From positions 1 to 5,799 of the forward strand of contig SBAY01000157.1 of NCBI GenBank assembly GCA_005239945.1: 5,799 bases of DNA. The letters run 5' to 3'. Positions 1 to 5,355 of this stretch are shown in pieces (the stretch's first letter is position 1; each line of letters opens with the position of its first letter). This DNA is from Nitrospira sp. (lineage in GTDB: Bacteria; UBA9089; CG2-30-40-21; SBAY01). The notes below the pieces were generated by a model, which did not search any database, was not told where the DNA came from, and saw only the letters and a program-made list of their open reading frames with translations. Made by a program: the position numbers and the translations under genes.

Positions 1-293
1 TATCAAACTTTTTAGTGGCTACATCTTCAGATAGAAATCAACGCAACTCTTTACTTAACAACATCTTAACCCAAAAATGCTGGCGGAACATCCGTTTTAG
101 ATGATAAAAGTATTATACCAGATCTCGAAAGTGGAATTAACTGGTAACATCAGTTAGCAATAAACAGCTCGTAACATAATGGTATCTTGGGAGTTAAACA
201 ACAAGTATGTCAAAATAAGTAAGGGAATTAAGTAAGAGTCAGCAGGCTTAACTTTAAGAAATGGGAGAGGAAGACCAAAATGAGGCGATAAGG
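1..293. other. No recognisable gene (intergenic)
   Basis: I see no coding region with a ribosome binding site and no tRNA-like fold. All frames are broken by frequent stops. Base composition is AT-rich, like the other intergenic stretches here. It may hold the decayed end of an upstream gene, but I cannot identify one. Confidence 0.5.
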
Positions 294-353
294 GGGGCAA
301 ACCGCGAATGTAGAAGGCAGATTCTTTTTAATTCTACATTCACGGTTTGCCCC
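294..353. repeat. Long inverted repeat / stem-loop (22-bp arms)
   Basis: The left arm 294-315 pairs with the right arm 332-353 over 22 bp. The only mismatch is C305 with A342, which would be a G-U pair in a minus-strand transcript. The loop is 16 nt (316-331). The arms begin and end GGGGCAAACC / GGTTTGCCCC and are much richer in GC than the surroundings. A run of six T follows at 362-367, eight bases after the stem. It may be a terminator for transcription arriving from the left, or a miniature inverted-repeat element. The long stem and the gap before the T run make a classical rho-independent terminator less certain. It lies just upstream of the DUF4258/DUF2283 pair. Confidence 0.75.
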
Positions 354-387
354 TAACCTAATTTTTTAAGATGGCATTCAAGAAATC

Positions 388-392
388 AGGAG
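388..392 (+). promoter_or_regulatory. Ribosome binding site deciding the DUF4258 start
   Basis: AGGAG at 388-392 directly abuts the ATG at 393, leaving no room for initiation there. It is 6 nt from the in-frame ATG at 399. The second ATG is therefore the better start. Confidence 0.65.
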
Positions 393-398
393 ATGAAG

Positions 399-665
399 AT
401 GAATGTTGTTTTTTCAGAACACGCAATATTTGAGATGCAAAGGCGTCAAATAGATAAGCAAACTGTAGCTAATATGGTTAAGAATCTTCAACAAAAAATC
501 TTATCAAAAAAGGAAAAGGTTATTGTCCAGGGGAAATATATAGATTATTATGAGAATAAAGAGATGCTTCTTCGAATAATCGGGAAGGAAAAGAAAGGCA
601 TTTTTTATGTTATTACGGTTTATAAGACATCTAAATTTGAGAAATATTGGCTAATGGAGGTCTAA
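399..665 (+). CDS. DUF4258 family protein, putative toxin-like partner
   Basis: This small protein has 88 residues from the ATG at 399, or 90 if the ATG at 393 is used. It resembles the DUF4258 family: an N-terminal S-E-H-A segment followed by a Met/Arg-rich helix (EMQRRQI), then a basic central region, and a C-terminal strand segment TVYKTSKFEKYW that is typical of the family. The length is normal for the family. The start was chosen from the AGGAG at 388-392. Its stop codon is followed after one base by the ATG of a DUF2283 gene, so the two are almost certainly cotranscribed. DUF4258 and DUF2283 genes are often adjacent in bacteria and look like a toxin-antitoxin pair, but I know of no established biochemical activity. 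Family assignment is fairly secure; the toxin role is inference. Confidence 0.85.
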   Translation: MNVVFSEHAIFEMQRRQIDKQTVANMVKNLQQKILSKKEKVIVQGKYIDYYENKEMLLRIIGKEKKGIFYVITVYKTSKFEKYWLMEV

Positions 666-666
666 A

Positions 667-888
667 ATGAGAGTTATCTATGACCAGGAGACAGATACAT
701 TAAGTTTGATATTGAGGGAGGAAAAGATTAAGGAGAGTGAGGAAATTCGTGAAGGAGTTATTATTGATTATGGGAAGGATGGAAGGGTTGTCTCTATAGA
801 GATGCTTGATGCCTCTGAAAATGTTGTCGCACCACAAGGCATATATTATGAACTAAAAGAGCCGGGAATGGCTCTTGCTTATGCGTAA
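667..888 (+). CDS. DUF2283 family protein, putative antitoxin-like partner
   Basis: This 73-residue protein matches the DUF2283 pattern. The N-terminus, MRVIYDQETDTLSLIL, has the family's Y-D-x-E-x-D-x-L hairpin. It is followed by an acidic segment (SEEIREGVIIDY) and the strand GRVVSIEMLDASE, where family members usually read like V-G-I-E-I-L-D-A-S. The product is acidic to neutral and would be cytoplasmic. A strong ribosome binding site (TGGAGG, 655-660) lies 6 nt before the ATG, inside the end of the DUF4258 gene, and the genes are one base apart. DUF2283 proteins commonly accompany DUF4258 proteins, so this would be the antitoxin-like member if the pair is a toxin-antitoxin system. No DNA-binding motif is visible. 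Family assignment is confident; function is inferred. Confidence 0.87.
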   Translation: MRVIYDQETDTLSLILREEKIKESEEIREGVIIDYGKDGRVVSIEMLDASENVVAPQGIYYELKEPGMALAYA

Positions 889-920
889 AGGAAGATTAAC
901 CACAGAGAATACAGAGGAAT

Positions 921-1070
921 ATGACAGAAAATAAAGTAGCTACTAAAGTTATTGGAATAGCAATTGATGTTCATAAGGCGTTAGGTCCTGGGTTATTGGA
1001 ATCTGCTTATAAAAAGTGCTTGTATTATAAAATCAATCAAGCAGGATTGCTTGTTGAAAAAGAAAAATGA
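921..1070 (+). pseudogene. Truncated GxxExxY protein (PDDEXK_3-like), N-terminal remnant
   Basis: An open frame of 49 codons starts at the ATG at 921, with AGAGGA (913-918) as a possible ribosome binding site. Residues 5-42 read like the N-terminus of the GxxExxY family (PF13366, PD-(D/E)XK nuclease-like): VIGIAIDVHKALGPGLLES, then A-Y, with the signature G24-L-L-E27-S-A-Y30, and then the usual N-x-x-GLLVE. Family members are normally about 120-130 residues. This one stops after VEKEK, where the family would continue into the region holding its conserved acidic residues and the V-E-x-K strand. The TGA falls where repeat-like sequence begins (1069-1152), and I could not find the missing C-terminal half downstream. 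The preceding CCACAGAGAATACAGAGG (900-917) resembles the leader often seen before such genes (from memory). It is probably a dead fragment. Confidence 0.75.
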
Positions 1071-1152
1071 TGTCAAGTCCCCTTTTTGGGAAAAGGAGAA
1101 AAATGGGAAAAGGTGTGGGTAGAAATCAACAAGTAAAATTAGACCTGACACC
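1069..1152. repeat. Small segment with imperfect inverted ends
   Basis: The ends GATGTCAAGTC (1069-1079) and GACCTGACACC (1142-1152) are inverted repeats matching at 9 of 11 positions. They enclose about 60 bases of purine-rich sequence with no gene. The segment starts exactly where the GxxExxY fragment loses its family similarity, so it could be a small mobile or dispersed repeat that truncated that gene. I see no clear target-site duplication. This is a modest signal. Confidence 0.4.
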
Positions 1153-1192
1153 AATTTTCAATTTTCTTCAATATGAAATTAAGATGGGTTTG

Positions 1193-2506
1193 TTACAAAC
1201 CATACTCTTTAATTTTCTTCTGTAGTGTTTTGCGGTCTACCTCAAGGAGTCTGGCGGCTTTTGTGCGGTTATTGCCTACTTCCTGTAGCACTTTAATCAA
1301 CAATTCCCGCTCAATTTGTGCCTTTGCCTGATATACTGACTCTTTAAATGATAACTTCTTTTCTCTTGCTTTAATTATGTTATTAGGAACATCCTCAATA
1401 TCTATCTTATCACCTTTAGCCAATACCACCATTCTCTCTACTACATTCTCAAGTTGTCGAATATTTCCAGGCCAATCATATGAAATCAATAATTCTTGTG
1501 CATCTTTTGTAATCTCGAGTATATTTTTATTTGTGCGGGTATTAAATATATTTAAAAAATGCTCTAATAAGATAGGAATATCATCCTTTCTTTCTTTCAA
1601 AGAGGGAAGAAATATTGGGACAACATTCAGACGATAGTATAATTCTTCTCTATATTTTCCTTCCTTGACAGCCTTTTCTAAATCACGATTAGTAGCGGCA
1701 ATAATCCTCACATCTACCTTAATAGTTTTAGTTCCTCCAACCCGTTCAAACTCCCTTTCTTGCAATACCCGGAGTAATTTAATCTCTATTGGTATACTTA
1801 TTTCACCAACCTCATCCAAAAATATAGTTCCTGTATGAGCAAGTTCAAATCTACCAGGTCGTTGGTTTATTGCACCAGTAAATGCCCCCTTTTCATGCCC
1901 AAACAATTCACTCTCTAATAAATTTTCAGGCAATGCCACACAATTAACCGCTATAAAAGGTTTATCTTGTCTAAGACTTAATCGATGTATTGCCTTTGCG
2001 ACCAATTCCTTACCTGTACCTGTCTCGCCTATAATCAGGACAGTAGTATCGGTTTTAGCTACCTGTTCAATTAGTTCATGTACCTCTTTTATCTTCTGGC
2101 TTTTGCCAATAATTTCATCAAACTTTGCCTCTTTTTTTATTTCTTTATGTACCTGAAGTGCCTTTGAGACAACCATAGTTATTTCATCTAATTCAAAAGG
2201 CTTGATGATATAATCATAAGCACCTTGTTTCATTGCTTCAACTGCTGTCTGAAGAGTTCCAAAGGCAGTAATCATAATCACGACTATATCAGGTGAGATT
2301 TTTTTAGCCCTTTTTAAAAGCTCTAACCCATCCATCTGAGGCATCTTTAAATCAGTAATTATTAATTCAAAATCTCTGATTGGCTTCTCCAATGCCTCTT
2401 GCCCATTCTTAGCCGTAGTCACTATGTAGCCTTCTTTAGTAAGAATAGCAAATAGTGCCTGGCGAATTTTTTCCTCATCATCTACTACTAATATCTTTTT
2501 CTTCAT
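1193..2506 (-). CDS. Sigma-54-dependent response regulator, NtrC/AtoC family
   Basis: This 437-residue cytoplasmic regulator is complete, at the usual length for the family. Residues 1-115 are a receiver: the D9-D10-E11 acidic cluster, phosphoacceptor D52 in TDLKMPQMDG, T80 and K102 (IIKPF). Residues 131-375 are the AAA+ sigma-54 activation domain: Walker A GETGTGKE (160-167), the sigma-54-contacting GAFTGA loop (207-212), Walker B GTIFLDEVGE (226-235), and WPGNIRQLEN (345-354) with the sensor-II arginine. Residues 395-437 are a Fis-type helix-turn-helix (GNNRTKAARLLEVDRKTL). Phosphorylation should drive oligomerisation and ATP-dependent opening of sigma-54 promoters. It starts inside the upstream kinase-domain gene with a 29-bp overlap, so translation is probably coupled; its own ribosome binding site (CAGG, 2515-2518) is weak. 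All catalytic motifs are intact. I see no convincing -24/-12 promoter in this window, so its targets lie elsewhere. Confidence 0.97.
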   Translation of the reverse strand: MKKKILVVDDEEKIRQALFAILTKEGYIVTTAKNGQEALEKPIRDFELIITDLKMPQMDGLELLKRAKKISPDIVVIMITAFGTLQTAVEAMKQGAYDYIIKPFELDEITMVVSKALQVHKEIKKEAKFDEIIGKSQKIKEVHELIEQVAKTDTTVLIIGETGTGKELVAKAIHRLSLRQDKPFIAVNCVALPENLLESELFGHEKGAFTGAINQRPGRFELAHTGTIFLDEVGEISIPIEIKLLRVLQEREFERVGGTKTIKVDVRIIAATNRDLEKAVKEGKYREELYYRLNVVPIFLPSLKERKDDIPILLEHFLNIFNTRTNKNILEITKDAQELLISYDWPGNIRQLENVVERMVVLAKGDKIDIEDVPNNIIKAREKKLSFKESVYQAKAQIERELLIKVLQEVGNNRTKAARLLEVDRKTLQKKIKEYGL

Positions 2507-2765
2507 CCTCTTTACCTGTTTCCATCATGGTCAGGTCATCCAGGTTATTAATCAATGCAGTCAACCTATCAACCTCACTATTGATTATATTCAAATATTC
2601 TACTCGTGATTTAAGATTCCCATTAGGGTCAGATAATAATAATTGAGTAAAGGCTTTGATAGATGTTAAAGGTGTTCTTAACTCATGCGAAATAGTGGAT
2701 AAAAAATCAGCCTTTACTGATAATAATTCTTTATTTTTTTTAGTCAATCTATCTTCTATTTGCAT
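2478..2765 (-). CDS. Histidine kinase dimerisation (HisKA) domain only, no catalytic domain
   Basis: This 95-residue product is a lone HisKA/DHp domain. Residues 1-18 look like the coiled linker that normally follows a PAS or membrane sensor (QIEDRLTKKNKELLSVK). Residues 20-38 are the H-box, FLSTISHELRTPLTSIKAF, with phosphorylatable H27. Residues 57-85 are the second helix (YLNIINSEVDRLTALINNL). It then ends with no HATPase domain: no N, G1, F or G2 box. A normal kinase would continue for at least 120 residues. The ATG at 2765 has AAAGGA upstream (2774-2779), and an in-frame stop (TAA, 2780-2778) excludes a longer N-terminus. The gene begins just inside a heptad-repeat inverted element and its last 29 bases overlap the sigma-54 regulator. 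It is either a truncated kinase kept for coupling, or a histidine phosphotransfer/phosphatase-type partner phosphorylated in trans. Its DHp is clearly similar to that of the divergent membrane kinase. Confidence 0.85.
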   Translation of the reverse strand: MQIEDRLTKKNKELLSVKADFLSTISHELRTPLTSIKAFTQLLLSDPNGNLKSRVEYLNIINSEVDRLTALINNLDDLTMMETGKEDEEKDISSR

Positions 2766-2786
2766 ATATTCATTCCTTTACCAATT

Positions 2787-3077
2787 ACTTCAATTCAGAC
2801 ATTAGACCATAGACCATAGACCATAGATTAAAGACTAAAGACTAAAGACTAAAGACTAAAGACTTAGGGATAAGAAGAATTATGGACAAAGAGTCAAGGT
2901 GATCATTCAGCTTTCAGCCATCAGCGGTCAGATGGAGAAAAAGATAATGTATGAACACCTGTCTCATTCAAAAACTGAAAAGCTTAAGCTTCCGGCTAAC
3001 CGCTTACGACTTTAGTCTTTAGTCTTTAGTCTTTAGTCTTTAGTCTTTAGTCTATGGTCTAATGTCTGAATTGAAGT
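2787..3077. repeat. Inverted-repeat element with heptanucleotide tandem arms
   Basis: The outer 28 bases (2787-2814) are a perfect inverted repeat of 3050-3077. Inside, the left arm continues as 7-bp tandem units: three ACCATAG (2806-2826), one ATTAAAG (2827-2833) and four ACTAAAG (2834-2861). The right arm holds the same units in reverse orientation: six TTTAGTC (3011-3052) and one TATGGTC (3053-3059). The arms therefore form an imperfect hairpin of about 70 bp around a centre of about 140 bases. The centre is also partly 7-periodic: TCAG recurs at 2907, 2914, 2921 and 2928, and GCT at 2988, 2995 and 3002. It also contains a 12-bp palindrome, AAGCTTAAGCTT, at 2980-2991. No gene is visible inside. 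It resembles a miniature inverted-repeat element or a short tandemly repeated repetitive sequence, lying between divergent operons. Confidence 0.9.
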
Positions 3078-3093
3078 CACCCATTACATTTTT

Positions 3094-3122
3094 ATAATAT
3101 CATATTTTAAAAAATTTGTAAA
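3094..3122 (-). promoter_or_regulatory. Predicted sigma-70-type promoter for the minus-strand operon
   Basis: Read on the minus strand, TTTACA (3122-3117) and TATTAT (3099-3094) are separated by 17 bp. Each box matches consensus at 5 of 6 positions. Transcription would start near 3087, just outside the inverted-repeat element. The element would then form most of a roughly 320-nt leader before the HisKA gene. The region is very AT-rich, so a chance match is possible. Confidence 0.5.
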
Positions 3123-3141
3123 GGAAATTTAAAAATTTTTA

Positions 3142-3170
3142 TTGACAAAGTCAGAACTTGGGAATATAAT
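3142..3170 (+). promoter_or_regulatory. Perfect consensus sigma-70 promoter for the membrane kinase operon
   Basis: TTGACA (3142-3147), a 17-bp spacer and TATAAT (3165-3170) match consensus at all 12 positions. An A/T-rich block at 3125-3141, including AAAAATTTTT, could act as an UP element. Expected initiation near A3177 leaves only about 18 nt before the ATG at 3195, just enough for the ribosome binding site. This supports 3195 as the true start of the kinase. Confidence 0.88.
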
Positions 3171-3178
3171 TTAGTTAC

Positions 3179-3186
3179 AAAAGGAG
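3179..3186 (+). promoter_or_regulatory. Strong ribosome binding site for the kinase start at 3195
   Basis: AAAAGGAG lies 8 nt before the ATG at 3195. No comparable site precedes the ATG at 3381, the first in-frame ATG after the premature TAG. This decides the gene's ancestral start. Confidence 0.85.
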
Positions 3187-3194
3187 TTTTAGCT

Positions 3195-4982
3195 ATGGAA
3201 GAGTTTGATAAGGTAGAAAAAGAAGAGTTAGCTAACCGGATAAAATAGTTAATAAATATCAGATGGGTAGCTGCTACATTCCCATATCTTATATTTGTTT
3301 TATCTGCCCAGCGCGGTGAGGTACAAATTGGCTTCCCGGAAATTTTCCCTCTAATAGAATATGTCCTTAATATATTTTATATGATTATGGTTAGACTGCG
3401 CAAAGGTTTAAAATTTATTGCTTATTTCCAGTTAATTGTAGATTTACTTCTTATTACAGCAGGGGTACATTTTACAGGTGGTTTAGGTAGTTGGTTTGAT
3501 ATATTTATCTATTTTATAATCATTATTGCCGCAAGGGCACTACTATCATTGCGAGCAAGTATTGCCTTTGCAGGACTTAGTAGTATTTTATATGCCACTA
3601 CTGTTATTCTTGAGTTCTTCGAGATTTTACCAACACTACCTATCTTAGAGCTTAAAACTCCTTTGTTTGGAGATGTGGAATATTTCATGACATCAGTAAT
3701 TGTACGGGTAGTATTTTTCTTCTGGATTGCTATCATAGCAGGGCATCTGGCAGATATTATTCGTAAAAGAAGCGTAGAATTAATGGAATCGAATATCAAG
3801 GCTGAGAGGTTAGAAAGGGCTAATAAAGAACTTGAAAAGTTAAATAGAATGAAATCAGAATTCGTATCAACAGTCTCGCATGAATTTCGCACACCTCTTA
3901 CTACAATGAAAGAGTTTGTCTCACTTATCATAGATGGGGTTCCCGGTAAGATTAATAAAGACCAGGGTGAGTTTTTAAACATCATTAATGAGAATATTAA
4001 TCGTTTAGCTCGATTAATTAACAATATGTTAGACCTATCAAGGATAGAATCTGGCAGGATGGAATTAAATCGTAAAGAGATTAATATAAATACTGTTTCA
4101 GAGGAGATAACTAAATCACTACAGAGACAGGCAAAAGGAAAAGATATTTCAATAAAAAATTTATTACCTGCGGATTTACCCACTGTATACGCTGATTTAG
4201 ATAAAATCGCACAGGTATTAACAAATCTTATAGATAATGCTGTTAAGTTTACTCCTGAATCTGGAAATGTCAGTATAGAAGGTAAAATGGTAAATAATCA
4301 AGTCCAAATTAGTGTAATTGATACAGGTATAGGTATAGCAAAAGCAGATTGGACTCGGGTATTTGAAAAATTTCAACGGATTGAATTACCTGCTGCTGCT
4401 CAACAAACACGAGGTTCTGGTTTGGGACTAAGTATTTGTAAAGCTATTATTGAAATGCATGGTGGTAAAATCTGGGTAGAAAGTGAAGAAGGTAAAGGAA
4501 GTAATTTTACCTTCTCGTTACCTAAATATGAGGAAGATATATTTTTTAAAGATACTTTGAATAAAAAATTTACCTGGGCATTGCAAAATCAATTATTTTT
4601 GTCATTAATTATAGTAAATATAGATAATCTAAGTGATTTTAAAGGTAGTGATGCAGATAGAATATTAGAAGAGGTAGAAAATGTAATCAAAGATACCGTC
4701 CGAAAGGAACCTGATGTAGTTGCAAGAGTTAAAAAGAATGAAGTAATCGGCATTCTATCAGAATTAGACAAAAAAGGTGCCTTCACCTTAAAAGATAGGA
4801 TATTAAATGCATTCGTAGAACATGAATTTTTAACTCAAGAAGGTAAGTATAAAGATGTAATTATAAGTTCAGGAGTAGCTACTTACCCTGATGATGCAAC
4901 GACTGAAAGGGAATTGGTTAGTAAAGCAGAAGAAGATGCGAGGAGGGGAATACATCATGTTCAAAATATTAGTGGTAGATGA
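3195..4982 (+). CDS. Six-TM sensor histidine kinase with degenerate GGDEF domain; in-frame TAG at codon 18
   Basis: The reading frame runs 595 codons from ATG 3195 with one interruption, TAG at 3246-3248. The frame after it is fully open; the first later ATG (3381) lacks a ribosome binding site and lies inside the second membrane segment. Counting from 3195, hydrophobic segments at about 24-39, 51-67, 73-92, 100-119, 122-141 and 165-185 suggest six membrane helices with no large external domain. A coiled coil (195-220) leads to HisKA with STVSHEFRTPL and phosphorylatable H229. The HATPase domain shows the N-box (N344, N348), G1 DTGIGI (376-381) and G2 GSGLGL (407-412). Residues 460-585 resemble GGDEF (IIVNIDNLSDF; GVATYPDD at 560-567), but the signature is KKNEV (513-517), so cyclase activity is unlikely. 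The 3' end overlaps the next receiver gene by 26 bp. The TAG may be a recent nonsense mutation, a read-through site or a sequencing error. Confidence 0.9.
4941..4948 (+). promoter_or_regulatory. Ribosome binding site deciding the first receiver's start
   Basis: AGGAGGGG sits 8 nt before the ATG at 4957, inside the kinase coding sequence. The ATG at 4891 would add 22 residues with no receiver similarity and no good site upstream, so 4957 is preferred. Confidence 0.8.
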
Positions 4983-5355
4983 TGATCCGGAGCTTATTGA
5001 GGCAGTTAAGATTAGATTAGAAATAAATAATTATAAAGTAATTACTGCCTCTAATGGCATAGAGGCAGTAGATAAGGTATATAAAGAAATGCCTGATCTG
5101 GTACTTTTAGATGCCTGGCTACCTAAGATGAATGGTTGGGAGGTATGCCGTAAGATTAAAGAGGATACCAGATTTAAGGCGATTAAAGTAATTTTTCTTA
5201 CTGCCCGGACAAAATTGAGTAACAAGTTAATTGGAATTCAGATACTAAAGGCAGATGGATATATTACTAAACCATTTGAATCAGAAAAACTAATTGCTAC
5301 CATAAAGGAAGTGTTGAAGGAAAATGTCAAAGAAAAAAATATTAGTTGTAGATGA
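4957..5355 (+). CDS. Stand-alone receiver (CheY-like response regulator)
   Basis: This 132-residue single-domain receiver has no output domain. Phosphorylation-site residues are all present: the D8-D9-D10 acidic cluster in KILVVDDDPE, phosphoacceptor D52 in LVLLDAWLPKMNG, T82 in VIFLTAR, and K105 in YITKPF. It begins within the kinase gene (26-bp overlap) behind a strong ribosome binding site, so the kinase is its likely phosphodonor. The last 10 or so residues (to NISCR) lie beyond the normal receiver fold and come from reading, in another frame, the first codons of the next receiver gene; the genes overlap by 32 bp. A single-domain receiver could regulate a protein partner or act as a phosphate relay or sink. 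The usual Met/Asp around the active site are replaced by A53-W54 and N59, minor variations for the family. Confidence 0.95.
   Translation: MFKILVVDDDPELIEAVKIRLEINNYKVITASNGIEAVDKVYKEMPDLVLLDAWLPKMNGWEVCRKIKEDTRFKAIKVIFLTARTKLSNKLIGIQILKADGYITKPFESEKLIATIKEVLKENVKEKNISCR

Noticed and set aside
61..85. Sigma-54 promoter near CTGGCGGAAC
   Set aside because: A GG doublet is present, but the GC element at the required spacing is absent. No convincing -24/-12 pair was seen elsewhere in the window.
1187..1201. Terminator hairpin GGTTTG-TTA-CAAACC at the end of the sigma-54 regulator
   Set aside because: The stem is only 6 bp, the loop is the stop codon itself, and no T run follows on the minus strand.
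1377..1637. 86-codon plus-strand open frame
   Set aside because: It is antisense to the AAA+ and helix-turn-helix linker region of the sigma-54 regulator, with no family resemblance.
2806..3059. CRISPR array
   Set aside because: The units are 7 bp, contiguous and without spacers, and the two arrays are in opposite orientation.
3071..3098. Plus-strand promoter TTGAAG-16-TATAAT at the right edge of the heptad element
   Set aside because: The -10 box is perfect but the -35 is poor. It lies in A/T-rich sequence just upstream of a full consensus promoter, so I do not count it as separate.
3246..3248. TAG read as pyrrolysine or as a reassigned codon throughout the genome
   Set aside because: The last receiver gene ends with TAG exactly at the normal end of the fold, and this kinase family has no known pyrrolysine site.
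3381..3383. ATG as the true start of the membrane kinase
   Set aside because: No ribosome binding site precedes it, it lies inside a membrane segment, and the promoter, ribosome binding site and upstream membrane helix all point to 3195.
3509..4183. 224-codon open frame on the minus strand
   Set aside because: It is antisense to the kinase's membrane and HisKA/HATPase coding region. Its sequence is low in complexity, rich in Ser/Leu/Ile, resembles no family and has no ribosome binding site; it is a shadow of the real gene.
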